Source of the DNA: Elusimicrobiota bacterium
Lineage (GTDB): Bacteria > Elusimicrobiota > Elusimicrobia > UBA1565 > UBA9628
DNA length: 64,000 nucleotides
Direction of reading: 5' to 3'
Assembly: GCA_016218575.1 (NCBI GenBank)
Contig: JACRDN010000005.1
Location: 1-64,000 of the forward strand
Shown one piece after another: positions 1 to 8,319 of this stretch (positions within the stretch are counted from its first letter, which is position 1; every line of letters starts with the position of its first letter). The notes beneath the pieces are model-generated. The model ran no database searches. It saw nothing but the letters and a program-made list of their open reading frames with translations, and was not told the origin of the DNA. Position numbers and translations under genes: made by a program.

Positions 1-72
1 AGCAATGTTCCTGCGCTGGCCGCGATTGGAACCGAAGAGCAAGCGGAGGTGAGGCAACTAGTCGCGGCCTAA
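1..72 (+). CDS. 3' end of an unidentified gene (partial)
   Basis: The first 72 bases read open in frame 1 for 23 codons, ending RQLVAA before a TAA stop. They look like the C-terminal tail of a gene that starts before the window. The residues are Ala/Glu/Gln rich and carry no recognisable domain, so no function is proposed. With so few codons, chance openness is also possible. Confidence 0.4.
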   Translation, partial: SNVPALAAIGTEEQAEVRQLVAA

Positions 73-157
73 AAAGTTAGAATGAATCCCTCACCAATTA
101 GGTTACGCTACGCAATTTCCCCGGACATCGGGGCACGGCCGACCAGAGAGACGGGGG

Positions 158-196
158 CTTATCCACCGAACTTCGCTGCGAAGTTCGGTGGATAAG
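158..196. repeat. Short palindrome with DnaA-box-like ends (copy 1)
   Basis: A perfect inverted repeat with 18-bp arms around a 3-nt centre; each arm begins CTTATCCACCGAACTTCG. Related palindromes lie at 9851-9889, 19174-19213 and 62859-62898. It sits in the 318-bp gene-free stretch between the partial gene at the left edge and the response regulator. It may end transcription of the upstream gene, although no T-run follows. The outer TTATCCACC is one base from the DnaA-box consensus. Confidence 0.75.
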
Positions 197-244
197 TTCT
201 TCGGGACCTTGGACCCAGGGGGCTCGGGAGGTCCCGTCGGAAAA

Positions 245-278
245 TAGGTCCAAAGGCCTAAATCCAGGTAGGTCCAAA
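245..278 (+). repeat. Direct repeat TAGGTCCAAA x2 upstream of the response regulator
   Basis: TAGGTCCAAA occurs at 245-254 and again at 269-278, 24 bp apart. Helical spacing of this kind is typical of tandem protein-binding sites. The inverse TTTGGACC occurs at 18081-18088 upstream of the oxidoreductase gene, and a related ACCTTGGACCC lies at about 205-215. A regulatory role is inference. No clear -35/-10 pair could be assigned to the downstream gene. Confidence 0.4.
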
Positions 279-390
279 AAAAGGGAAGGACTGCCCTAAT
301 GGCCCCTGCCGCTTTACGCCTTCCGGCTATTCTTAAGAGGTCGCGGCCATACGATGGCGGCGCAGAAATACGGGCAAGAGAGGAATAGAA

Positions 391-1059
391 ATGGCAAAAA
401 GAAAGATCAGTGTCGTCATCGCCGATGACCAGACCCTCTTTCGAGAGGGGATCAAGGATCTTCTCGAGAACGAGAAAGCGCTTGAGGTGGTCGGAGAGGC
501 TGCGGACGGGCAGGAGGCGATCAAGGTGGTCAAGAAGCTGCGGCCAAACGTCATCCTGCTGGACATCAAGCTGCCCCACATGGACGGGATCGAGGCGACG
601 CGCATGATTCACCGGGAATGCCCCAACACCAACGTGCTGATCTTATCCTCCTATGAGGATGAGTCCCACGTGATGGAGGCGATACAGGCCGGAGCCAACG
701 GCTACCTGTCCAAGATGCTGCCGGCCTCTGAGCTTGTCAACGCGCTCAAGGCTTTCGCCAACGAGGGCGTCATGATCCCCCAGCCGGTGATGAGCAAGCT
801 CATAGATGGCCTGCGCCAGATGGGCAGCGCCTCGGCCGAGGCCTCGCTCGTGGCCCTGACCAAGACGGAGATCAAGGTCCTGGCCCTCCTGGGGAAAGGC
901 CAGTCCAACAAGGAGATAGCGGCCAAGCTCGACTGCAGCGTCAAGACCGTCAAGAACCACCTGAACAGCATGTTCCAGAAGCTGGGCGTGTCCAATCGCA
1001 CCGAGGCCGTGGTCAAGGGAATAGACCTGGGCCTCATCTCGGCCGAAAAAGCCGACTAG
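391..1059 (+). CDS. NarL/FixJ-family response regulator (receiver + LuxR HTH)
   Basis: A 222-residue two-component response regulator. The receiver domain (about residues 5-120) has the acidic pair in VVIADDQ, the phosphoacceptor aspartate at about D58 in ILLDIKLPHMDG, and a lysine in GYLSKML. A LuxR-type helix-turn-helix (about 155-210) includes the motif SNKEIAAKLDCSVKTVKNHL. Phosphorylation should control DNA binding. The ATG follows GAGAGGAATAGAA, a modest ribosome site. No histidine kinase lies beside it, so its partner and regulon are unknown. The 318 bp upstream contain only repeats. Confidence 0.93.
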   Translation: MAKRKISVVIADDQTLFREGIKDLLENEKALEVVGEAADGQEAIKVVKKLRPNVILLDIKLPHMDGIEATRMIHRECPNTNVLILSSYEDESHVMEAIQAGANGYLSKMLPASELVNALKAFANEGVMIPQPVMSKLIDGLRQMGSASAEASLVALTKTEIKVLALLGKGQSNKEIAAKLDCSVKTVKNHLNSMFQKLGVSNRTEAVVKGIDLGLISAEKAD

Positions 1060-1117
1060 CACCCGGCAGCAGCGCCGCGCTGAGTTGGGCTGGGACGGAA
1101 ATTCTCTGCGTTAAAAA

Positions 1118-3550
1118 TCACTTATTGCCCGGCGGCTCGATTCCCGCCCGGATATGGGCGATTGCCTCCTCGGCGTAGACCCGGACCCGGCTGTTGGGGC
1201 TTTTGAGGGCCTTGGCGAGCGTGTCCAAGGCCCTGAAGTCCTCGAGTTCCCCTAGAAGGTGGATGGCGGCGAGATTAATGCGCTCATCGGGGTCCGAGCT
1301 CATCTCGCAGAGCCAGGGCACGACCTCCGCGGCCATGGGGGCGTACTCGGAAAGGGCGCGCATGGCCGAGAGCCGGCCCCAATAGCTTCTTGGAGGCAGG
1401 CAGGCCTTGTGGAGTGTTTGTAGAAGTCCGGGGGCTCTGGTGAGTGCCAGGCCCTGAAGCGCTCCCGAGGACAGGATCCCGCGGTAGCTGTCCTTGCCCA
1501 GATTCCTCTTGAGTGTCCCCGAGAAACGCTTGTCCTGCAGGGCCCCCAGGGCCCGGCAGGCGGCGGAGCGCACATGAAGACTGGCGTCCGCACTCGATAG
1601 GGAGAGGAATATTTTGGCGTTCTCCGGCCTCTTGTAGGCTCCCAAGGCATCTACCGCCGCGCGCCGCATTTTCGGATGCTCGAGCTTTAGCAGGCCCTTG
1701 AGGGCCGCGAATGCCTTCTCGCTTTCGATCGAGCCCAAGGCCCGGATCATCTCAGTGCCGGCTCCCCAGAAGGATTCCCGGCGCGCCGCCTTTTCAAGGA
1801 GGCTCACGGAGCCCTCGCCCCGCCAACGCGCCACGTCCCGGGCGGCCTCGAGCCGGCTCTGGGCTCGAGGCGCTTCCAGGAGTTGGTGGCGCCAGTGCGC
1901 CTGGGGTTTCTGGAAGTCCAGCTTCTTGAGGATCCTGTGCTCGGGGTCGAACTCCGCGTTGACGGGCGGTGCGGGCAGTCGGTATTGGAAGTGATGCTCC
2001 TTATCTGAGACGACTTCCGTGAAGGTCTTCACCCAGCCCCGCCCCGTGAATCGGATATCGACTGGAACCTTGAACAGCGGAGATTCTTCCGAGACGGGCT
2101 GGGTCTGCAGTATCCAGAGGCCCCCCTTCTTGGAACCAGGATCCCATGTGTATTGGACGCGAAAACGCGGGTAGCCGCTTTTGAACACCCATTGGTCGAA
2201 AAAGGAGCGCAAATTCCTGCCGGAAATTTCCTCCACGGCTTGGATGAGGTCGCTCGTCTCCACGCTCCGGTCGCGGAAGCACGTGAGGTAATGGTTGACG
2301 GCCTTCCACCATAGGTCGTCGCCCAACTCGTGGCGGAGCATGTGCAGGATCCAGGAGCCTTTCTCGTAGGTGTGGCGATCGAATAGGATCCAGGGGTACT
2401 TGAAGGTGGAGCAGACGATGGGGCGGCGGTAGCGCCGGGCGTCCTCGTCGAAGTAAATCCGCTTGTTCTGATGGAGTTCGTAGTCCGCCATGTCCCGGCC
2501 CTTGTCGTGCTCCTGGAAGAGCACCTCGAAGTAGGTGGCAAATCCCTCGTTGAGCCATGCGTGGGACCAATCCCTGCATGTGACCAGGTCCCCGAACCAC
2601 TGGTGCGCGAGCTCATGGGCCATCAAGGTGTCCATGTCGTTGTCGAGGGCGGCGACCTCATCGACAAGCACCGCGTCGGTCTGGGTGGTGGCGGTGGTGT
2701 GCTCCATGCCCCCGGGGTACTCGGCGACCGCCACTTGGGCGTATTTCTCGTAGGGGTAACGGATTCCCGTCATCTTCGAGAAAAACTCCATGGCCTTGGG
2801 GGTTTTCCCCAGGCCCCGCCGGGCATCCCGTTCCCGGCCCTTCTCGCAGTAATAGGTGACGGGGATGTCCTCCCAGCGCTCCTCTATCTCGGCGAATTTT
2901 CCGGCCGCGAGACTTATGAGGTAGAGGGAGTGCGGCTGGAGCATTTTCCAGTGGTAGCTGATTTTTTTTCCCCGCGTCACGGTTTCGGCCAAGGTTCCGT
3001 TCGAGACGGCGCGGAAGCCCTCCGGCACCGTGATCTTGAGCTCGGAGGTGGCCTTCTCGTGAGGGCTGTCGTGGCAGGGGAACCAATACCGGGCGTCCTC
3101 TGGCTGGCTCTGGCTCCAGACTTGGACGGGGTTCTTAGGGTTGTGCGGGCCGGGATAGACGAAGTGGAGCCCGGCCTTGGGACGGACGACCCGGTAGCGG
3201 ACCACGGCCTCTGCCTCCTGGCCCGCGCTCAAGGGGCGCGGGAGGGGCAGGACGAGCTTTTCCTTCTCCCGGCGGATTTTCACGGGCCTGCCGTCCACTG
3301 CGGCCGAGGAGACGGAGAGGTCCACCGCGTCGAATTCCAGGGAGCGGACTCCGTCCCTGTAGGCTTTGACCCGAGTCGCGCACAGCCCGGCCGCCGAGCG
3401 CGCGGCGAAGTCTATTTCGAGCTCCAGGCGCACGTGGAGAGTGTCGAAAGATCTGTCTGGCGCGTAGCGGGGGGTCTTGCCCAGCAAGGTCGCCTTCAGA
3501 TTCGGCCCGCTCCCTCCGGAATGGTAGCGGGAGCAGCGCAGGAATTCCAT
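1118..3550 (-). CDS. M1-family zinc aminopeptidase with C-terminal HEAT-like repeats
   Basis: About 810 residues. The catalytic part shows the M1 exopeptidase motif as GGMEH (near residue 283, where most members have GxMEN) and HELAHQWFGD with NEGFATYFE 18 residues later, giving the zinc ligands H, H and E. The last 230 residues look like alpha-helical HEAT repeats (repeated RRAAVDALGAYK- and RSAACRALGALQ-like units) in place of the usual ERAP-type domain. No signal peptide is evident. The ATG at 3550 lies two bases after the acyl-CoA dehydrogenase stop; an in-frame TTG at 3556 is an alternative. It is the last gene of a nine-gene operon. Confidence 0.93.
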   Translation of the reverse strand: MEFLRCSRYHSGGSGPNLKATLLGKTPRYAPDRSFDTLHVRLELEIDFAARSAAGLCATRVKAYRDGVRSLEFDAVDLSVSSAAVDGRPVKIRREKEKLVLPLPRPLSAGQEAEAVVRYRVVRPKAGLHFVYPGPHNPKNPVQVWSQSQPEDARYWFPCHDSPHEKATSELKITVPEGFRAVSNGTLAETVTRGKKISYHWKMLQPHSLYLISLAAGKFAEIEERWEDIPVTYYCEKGRERDARRGLGKTPKAMEFFSKMTGIRYPYEKYAQVAVAEYPGGMEHTTATTQTDAVLVDEVAALDNDMDTLMAHELAHQWFGDLVTCRDWSHAWLNEGFATYFEVLFQEHDKGRDMADYELHQNKRIYFDEDARRYRRPIVCSTFKYPWILFDRHTYEKGSWILHMLRHELGDDLWWKAVNHYLTCFRDRSVETSDLIQAVEEISGRNLRSFFDQWVFKSGYPRFRVQYTWDPGSKKGGLWILQTQPVSEESPLFKVPVDIRFTGRGWVKTFTEVVSDKEHHFQYRLPAPPVNAEFDPEHRILKKLDFQKPQAHWRHQLLEAPRAQSRLEAARDVARWRGEGSVSLLEKAARRESFWGAGTEMIRALGSIESEKAFAALKGLLKLEHPKMRRAAVDALGAYKRPENAKIFLSLSSADASLHVRSAACRALGALQDKRFSGTLKRNLGKDSYRGILSSGALQGLALTRAPGLLQTLHKACLPPRSYWGRLSAMRALSEYAPMAAEVVPWLCEMSSDPDERINLAAIHLLGELEDFRALDTLAKALKSPNSRVRVYAEEAIAHIRAGIEPPGNK

Positions 3551-3552
3551 GC

Positions 3553-4800
3553 TCAAGCGGCCACGGCCTCCCGCGCCTTGGACGCGGCTTCCTTGATTAT
3601 CATCATGGCGATCTCATTTCTCTGGATTTGGTTGGTGCCCTCGTAGATCTGAGTGATCTTGGCGTCGCGCATGAATTTCTCAACGGGGAAGTCCCTCATG
3701 TAGCCGATGCCGCCGCACATTTGGACGCAGTCGGTCGTAACCTTCATGGCGGTGTCGGAGCAGAGCACCTTGCACATGGCGGACTCCTTGGTCCAGCGCT
3801 TGACCTCCAAGGCGTTCATCTCGTCGAACACGATGGTTCCCCCCTCCAGGGCCTTCACGATGGCGGGCTTCAAGGCTTTATCCATGGCGCGGGCCGTGCT
3901 GTAGAGAAGGGCCCGGGAGGCTTCGATCGAGGTCGCGCAATCGGCCAGCATGTGCTGTATGGCCTGGAAGCTCGCGATGGTCTGTCCGAATTGCTTGCGC
4001 ACACGGATGTAGGCCAAGGTCTCGTCCAGGGCCCCTTGGGCCAAGCCCAAGGCCTGGGAGGCGACCCCCGGGCGGGACATGTCGAAGGTGTTCTGAGCGA
4101 CGAAGAGCCCGTAGCCTTCCCTATAAAGGAGGTTCTCCTTGGGGATCCGGCAGTTGTTGAAGACGAGCTCATAGGTCGGTGAGGCGCGGATGCCCATCTT
4201 GGTCTCCTTCTTGCCGAAGGTGAACCCGGGGGTTCCTTTCTCGACCACGAAGGCGGAAATGCCCCTGGCCCCCCGGGCGGGGTTGGTCGAGGCGAACAAA
4301 GTGTAGATTTCGGCGGCGTGGCCGCTGGAGCAGAAGTTCTTGATGCCGTTGAGGACGTAGTGGCTTCCATCGAGGCGTGCCGTGCATTTGGTGGCCGTGG
4401 CGTCTGACCCGGCAGAGGGCTCGGTGATGGTGAAGGCCCCGAGTCTTTTGCCGGAGGCGATGTCGGTGAGCCATTTCTTCCTCTGACCAGGATTGCCGAA
4501 CAAAAGGATCGGGATGGCGCATAGTCCCGAGGCGGCCACGGCCAGCGCGATCCCCGCGCAGGCGCGTGAGAGCTGCTCGGTCACCAAGACGAGCTCCAAG
4601 GTCCCCCCTCCCAGCCCCCCGTAGGCCTCGGGGAGGTACACCCCGAAAAGGTCGGCCTTGCGGATTTCCTCGACCACTGGCCAGGGGAACTCCTCCTCGG
4701 TGGCGTCGTAATGCTCGCGGACGGGCTTTACCTTCTGCTGGGCGATTTGATAGGCCAGGCCGATGATATCTCTTTGCGATTCCGTCAAGTCGTAGTCCAT
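3553..4800 (-). CDS. Acyl-CoA dehydrogenase
   Basis: A flavoprotein that introduces the alpha,beta double bond in acyl-CoA. FTITEPSAGSDATATK is the FAD/substrate loop, MCGGIGYMRDFPVEKFMRD is the C-terminal signature, and QIYEGTNQIQ holds the catalytic-base glutamate. The start is set at MDYDLTESQRD. An open stretch of 51 codons further upstream overlaps rnc and has no family similarity. At 415 residues it is about 30 longer than usual, with extra residues around DKALKPAIVKALEGG between the last helices. It follows rnc after 1 bp and precedes the M1 peptidase. Confidence 0.95.
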   Translation of the reverse strand: MDYDLTESQRDIIGLAYQIAQQKVKPVREHYDATEEEFPWPVVEEIRKADLFGVYLPEAYGGLGGGTLELVLVTEQLSRACAGIALAVAASGLCAIPILLFGNPGQRKKWLTDIASGKRLGAFTITEPSAGSDATATKCTARLDGSHYVLNGIKNFCSSGHAAEIYTLFASTNPARGARGISAFVVEKGTPGFTFGKKETKMGIRASPTYELVFNNCRIPKENLLYREGYGLFVAQNTFDMSRPGVASQALGLAQGALDETLAYIRVRKQFGQTIASFQAIQHMLADCATSIEASRALLYSTARAMDKALKPAIVKALEGGTIVFDEMNALEVKRWTKESAMCKVLCSDTAMKVTTDCVQMCGGIGYMRDFPVEKFMRDAKITQIYEGTNQIQRNEIAMMIIKEAASKAREAVAA

Positions 4801-4801
4801 T

Positions 4802-5476
4802 TTAATTCTCCCCCAAATGCATCTGTTCCAAAGCGTTGCACGCGGCAGACTGCTCCGCGTCCTTCTTGCTTTTCCCCGAGCCTCTTCCCAATATTCTCTT
4901 GCCCATGTGGACCACGATCTGGAACGTCTTGTCGTGATCCGGGCCGACGGCATGGATCATCTCGTACGAAGGCGGCACCTTATGCTTCTTCTGGAGGACT
5001 TCCTGCAGGCGGCTTTTGTAGTCTGTTTCCTTGAGGTGGGCATGCCGCCCAGCGCACCACTGGCGTATGAAGCGGGCCACGGCCTGGTAGCCTCCGTCCA
5101 GATAAAGCGCCCCGATGATGGCCTCGATGGCGTTGGCCAGGAGGCTCTGCCTGGCCCTGCCTCCGGAGCTTTCCTCCCCTATCCCTAAATAGAGGTAGGC
5201 TCCGAGGTTGAGGTCCGCGGCCCAATGGGCCAGGCTTGGCCGGGAGACCAGCTGCGACTTTTTCTTGGAAAGTCGGCCCTCATCCTCCAGCGGATAGTCA
5301 TCGTAAAGCTGATGAGCCACGACGGCCGCCAGAATGCTGTCTCCCAAGAACTCGAGGCGCTCATTGCAGACTCCGGACTGGGTCTCGGAAGCGTAGGATT
5401 TATGGGACAGGGCTTCCTTGAGCAATTCCGGATTCCTGAAATGATGGCCTAGGACCTCCTCTAGAGGCTTGTGCAC
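4802..5476 (-). CDS. rnc: Ribonuclease III
   Basis: A double-strand-specific endoribonuclease used in rRNA and mRNA maturation. The signature ERLEFLGDSILA (about residues 39-50) carries the metal-binding acids, and a C-terminal double-stranded RNA binding domain runs from about residue 155 (YKSRLQEVLQKKHK) to the end (AEQSAACNALEQM). At 224 residues it has the normal length. It starts at GTG; an overlapping ATG two bases upstream is out of frame. Placing acpP just before rnc is a common bacterial order. Confidence 0.97.
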   Translation of the reverse strand: MHKPLEEVLGHHFRNPELLKEALSHKSYASETQSGVCNERLEFLGDSILAAVVAHQLYDDYPLEDEGRLSKKKSQLVSRPSLAHWAADLNLGAYLYLGIGEESSGGRARQSLLANAIEAIIGALYLDGGYQAVARFIRQWCAGRHAHLKETDYKSRLQEVLQKKHKVPPSYEMIHAVGPDHDKTFQIVVHMGKRILGRGSGKSKKDAEQSAACNALEQMHLGEN

Positions 5477-5497
5477 ATTTGCGTCCGCCCGTGGGGT

Positions 5498-5743
5498 CTA
5501 TTTTTTTGCGTGCGCCTGGATGTAATCGATGGCCTGGCCCACGGTCTGGATTTTTTCGGCCTGCTCATCGGGGATTTCGGTGTCGAACTCCTCCTCGAGA
5601 GCCATCACGAGCTCCACGGTGTCGAGGGAGTCGGCCCCCAGGTCGTTGACGAAATGGGCTTGGGGAGTCACTTCGGCAGCGTCCACACCCAGCTGCTCCA
5701 CGATGATTTGCTTTACCCGATCTGCGACGTTGGTGTCCGCCAT
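5498..5743 (-). CDS. acpP: Acyl carrier protein
   Basis: An 81-residue acidic four-helix protein with the phosphopantetheine attachment motif [18 protein letters not shown]; the modified serine is about S39. It carries growing acyl chains in type II fatty-acid synthesis. It lies between fabG and rnc in the operon with a 21-bp gap to rnc. The expected neighbours fabD, fabH and fabF are not in this window. Confidence 0.97.
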   Translation of the reverse strand: MADTNVADRVKQIIVEQLGVDAAEVTPQAHFVNDLGADSLDTVELVMALEEEFDTEIPDEQAEKIQTVGQAIDYIQAHAKK

Positions 5744-5781
5744 GTCCTTGTCCTCCTTGTCTCTCTATTTGCCCCAGCGCG

Positions 5782-6564
5782 TCACATGTACCCGCCGCCG
5801 TTGACGTTGAGCACGTGGCCAGTCACGTAAGACGACTCCTCGCACGACAGGAAAAGCACGGCGCGGGCGACGTCTATGGGCTCTCCCATTCTGCCCAGAA
5901 GAATTTTGTTCATGAGCTTGGCTTTCTCGGCCTCCGGGATGACCTCGGTAAGCCGCGTCTTGATGAATCCCGGGGCCACGGCGTTGACCAGGATGTTGCG
6001 CGAGGCGAACTCCCTGGCGCAGGATTTGGTCATGGCGATGAGGCCGCCTTTGGAGGCCGAATAATTGGCCTGGCCGCCGTTTCCTTCCTCCCCGACGATC
6101 GAGGCGATGTTCACGATCCGGCCCGAGTGCGCCTTGAGCATCGGGCGGAGCGCGGCCTTGGTGAAGTTGAAGGCCCCCTTGAGGTTGACGTCGAGGACCA
6201 GGTCCCAATCGGCCTCCGACATTCTGAGAACCAGGTTGTCGCGCGTGATGCCGGCATTGTTGACCAATATATCAATTTTCCCCAATTTATCCAAGGCGGC
6301 CTTGACGACGGCCTCGCAATCCTCGTGGCGGGTGACGTCGGCCTTGAGGCCGAGGGTTCTGGCGCCCGAAGCCTCAAGCTTCTTGGCCGATTGTTCGACC
6401 GCGGCGAAATCGATGTCGACCATCACGACGCTAGCGCCTTCCCGGCAGAAAAGATCGGAAATGGCCAGACCAATGCCCTGCGCCGCTCCAGTGACGATGG
6501 CGACCTTCCCCGTGAGCCGTCGGACGGACGGGGCTTGAGTTTGAACGGCTGTTTCTGGACTCAT
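5782..6564 (-). CDS. fabG: 3-oxoacyl-[acyl-carrier-protein] reductase
   Basis: An NADPH-dependent SDR of fatty-acid elongation. It shows the Rossmann glycine motif VTGAAQGIG, NNAG, and the catalytic YSASKGG with a following K, plus the FabG-typical ending VTGHVLNVNGGGYM. The start at 6564 (MSPETAVQ) is chosen because AAGGAGAG precedes it by five bases; the frame stays open 20 codons further upstream. The N-terminus is about 15 residues longer than in E. coli FabG. It lies 38 bp before acpP, and the pairing supports the assignment over a generic SDR. Confidence 0.94.
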   Translation of the reverse strand: MSPETAVQTQAPSVRRLTGKVAIVTGAAQGIGLAISDLFCREGASVVMVDIDFAAVEQSAKKLEASGARTLGLKADVTRHEDCEAVVKAALDKLGKIDILVNNAGITRDNLVLRMSEADWDLVLDVNLKGAFNFTKAALRPMLKAHSGRIVNIASIVGEEGNGGQANYSASKGGLIAMTKSCAREFASRNILVNAVAPGFIKTRLTEVIPEAEKAKLMNKILLGRMGEPIDVARAVLFLSCEESSYVTGHVLNVNGGGYM

Positions 6565-6655
6565 AGCTCTCTCCTTGCGGACTGTTGCGGCGTGAAGCGC
6601 GCCGACGGCACCATCATAACTCATTTTCGGCGCCGCCGCGAGAGGCTTGACCCCG

Positions 6656-6883
6656 CTACTTCTGATCTCCCGAAGAGTCTTGGCCCTTGGACTTTTTCTG
6701 CTTGGGGGCCACGGCTATCTGCCCGCCGTAGCTGCCGCAGTGAGGGCAGACCGTATGAGGCCTCCTCAGCTTCCCGCAGGCCGGGTTGGAGCAGGGTGCG
6801 AGCGCGGGGCGCTCCAGCTTCCAGTTCTGCGAGCGGCGGCTGTCACGGCGGGAACGCGTGTGCTTCCTTTTTGGATTGGGCAT
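6656..6883 (-). CDS. rpmF: 50S ribosomal protein L32
   Basis: A 75-residue basic protein starting MPNPKRKHTRSRRDSRR, with a zinc-ribbon-type set of cysteines (CSNPAC and CPHC). It is a structural protein of the large ribosomal subunit. AAGGAG stands before the ATG. The C-terminus has an extra Lys/Gln-rich tail (KQKKSKGQ). The DUF177-rpmF pair directly upstream of fatty-acid genes is a widespread conserved order. Confidence 0.96.
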   Translation of the reverse strand: MPNPKRKHTRSRRDSRRSQNWKLERPALAPCSNPACGKLRRPHTVCPHCGSYGGQIAVAPKQKKSKGQDSSGDQK

Positions 6884-6920
6884 ATCAGGGCTCCTTGAAA
6901 AACTTTGATAATTTTAGCAT

Positions 6921-7343
6921 TTATGGGAGAGGGCAACCGCAAGGGGTTGCGTTATTATTGGCCCCGCATCTGAGGCAGAGTCCGCGGCAGTCGGGTCTGC
7001 AGCAGGACTTCAGGGGCAGGGCCAAGACCAAAGCCTGGCGCACATCCTCGGCCGCGTCCAGGATGGTCTCCGAGGCCGGGCAGGAGCCCTCTATTTTCGC
7101 GGTATAAGGGAAAGTCTGCCAAGCCAGGCATCGGCAGCACTCCAACTCCCACCGGCCTGCAACGAAACCGCGGTAGAGCAATACCTCGCCTTTCACGTGA
7201 AAGGCGAGGTCGACGTGAAGGGGAGCATCGAGCTTTGCCTGGCCCTCCAGGACGTCCTGGAACATTTCAGGCTCCAGGTCCGTCTTCAACTCCCAGCGCC
7301 CCTGGGGCGTGAGACTCCTGATGTCGTATCTAGAGATATCCAT
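6921..7343 (-). CDS. DUF177 / YceD-family protein
   Basis: A 140-residue protein of the YceD family encoded next to rpmF, as is usual. The family is linked to large-subunit rRNA accumulation in bacteria and plastids. Visible cysteines are CCRC in the middle and the conserved terminal cluster CCRPDCRGLCLRCG, probably a metal site. Its 5' end overlaps the glycosyltransferase 3' end by 14 bp, and it lies 37 bp before rpmF. Confidence 0.85.
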   Translation of the reverse strand: MDISRYDIRSLTPQGRWELKTDLEPEMFQDVLEGQAKLDAPLHVDLAFHVKGEVLLYRGFVAGRWELECCRCLAWQTFPYTAKIEGSCPASETILDAAEDVRQALVLALPLKSCCRPDCRGLCLRCGANNNATPCGCPLP

Positions 7344-8301
7344 CGCGGCTGAAACCCAAGGTTTCCCTCACGAAGTAGGCGGGTTTGTCCTTGATGTCGA
7401 AGTAAACCCGCACCAGGATCTCGGCCAAAAGCCCCAAGAGGATCAGCTGTATGCCGATGAGGGCGAAGAAGATCGAGATCTGGAAGAGGGGCTGATCTTT
7501 CACGTAGATGCCCCTAAAAAACTTGTTGTACAGAGTGACCCCGGCCAGGGCCGAGCCCAGCAATCCCATGAGCAGGCCTCCCCCTCCGAAAAGGTAGATG
7601 GGCTTGGCCATGTAGACGTCCATGAACTTAACGGTGAGCAGGTCGAGGAGCACCTTGAACGTTCGGGAAATCCCATATTTTGAGGAGCCCTTGAGACGCG
7701 GCCTGTGGTTGACCGGGATCTCTGCGATCCGCGCGCCCAAGAAGCCGGTGAAGGCCGGCACGAAGCGGTGCATCTCGCCGTAGAGGCGCAGGGGCTTCAA
7801 GTACTCGGCCCGGTAGAGCTTGAGGGTGCAGCCGTAGTCGTGGAGATGAATTCCCGTCACCATGGAGATAAAGCCGTTGGCGACTTGGGAGGGCAGGCGT
7901 CGGGACAGCCAGGGGTCCTTGCGGTCCTTGCGCCAGCCGCTCACCACGTCGAAGCCTTCCTCGAGCTTGGCGAGCATTTTCTTGAGCTCGCGCGGGTCGT
8001 TCTGCCCGTCGCCGTCGAGGCAGGCGATGAGCCTGCCCCGGCTGTATTTGATTCCGGCGGAGAGTGCCGCGGTCTGGCCCGCGTTGCGGCCCAGTTTCAC
8101 GGCCTTGAAGCGGGGGTGGCGCGCCAGGAGATTCTTGATCTGGGAGTAGGTGTCATCGGTCGAGCCGTCGTCGATGAAGAGCACCTCGTGCTCGAGCTGT
8201 AATTCCGCGAGAGCCTGGGAGAGCTCTTCCCCCACTCCGGGAATGTTTTCCCCCTCGTTATAGACGGGGACCAGTACGCTCAGCGCGACCGTTTCTGGCA
8301 C
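7330..8301 (-). CDS. Membrane-anchored family 2 glycosyltransferase (polyprenyl-phosphate type)
   Basis: 323 residues from a GTG start. The GT-A domain begins LSVLVPVYNEGENI, with the nucleotide/metal motif ACLDGDGQNDP and the ERPG-like region HRPRLKGSSKYG. Two hydrophobic C-terminal segments follow (about 228-255 and 270-300). This layout matches DPM1/GtrB/ArnC-type enzymes that move a sugar from a nucleotide donor to undecaprenyl phosphate. The sugar is not predictable. It may supply the GT39-type enzyme encoded at 9918-11489. Confidence 0.9.
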   Translation of the reverse strand: MPETVALSVLVPVYNEGENIPGVGEELSQALAELQLEHEVLFIDDGSTDDTYSQIKNLLARHPRFKAVKLGRNAGQTAALSAGIKYSRGRLIACLDGDGQNDPRELKKMLAKLEEGFDVVSGWRKDRKDPWLSRRLPSQVANGFISMVTGIHLHDYGCTLKLYRAEYLKPLRLYGEMHRFVPAFTGFLGARIAEIPVNHRPRLKGSSKYGISRTFKVLLDLLTVKFMDVYMAKPIYLFGGGGLLMGLLGSALAGVTLYNKFFRGIYVKDQPLFQISIFFALIGIQLILLGLLAEILVRVYFDIKDKPAYFVRETLGFSRDGYL

Positions 8302-8319
8302 TTATTTCGTAACGAGCAT

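Noticed and set aside
2471-3646. Long open frame (391 codons) antisense to the M1 peptidase
   Set aside because: A high-GC shadow of the opposite-strand gene with no domain content; the M1 frame has all catalytic motifs. The same applies to long antisense frames over icd, cusA and ald.
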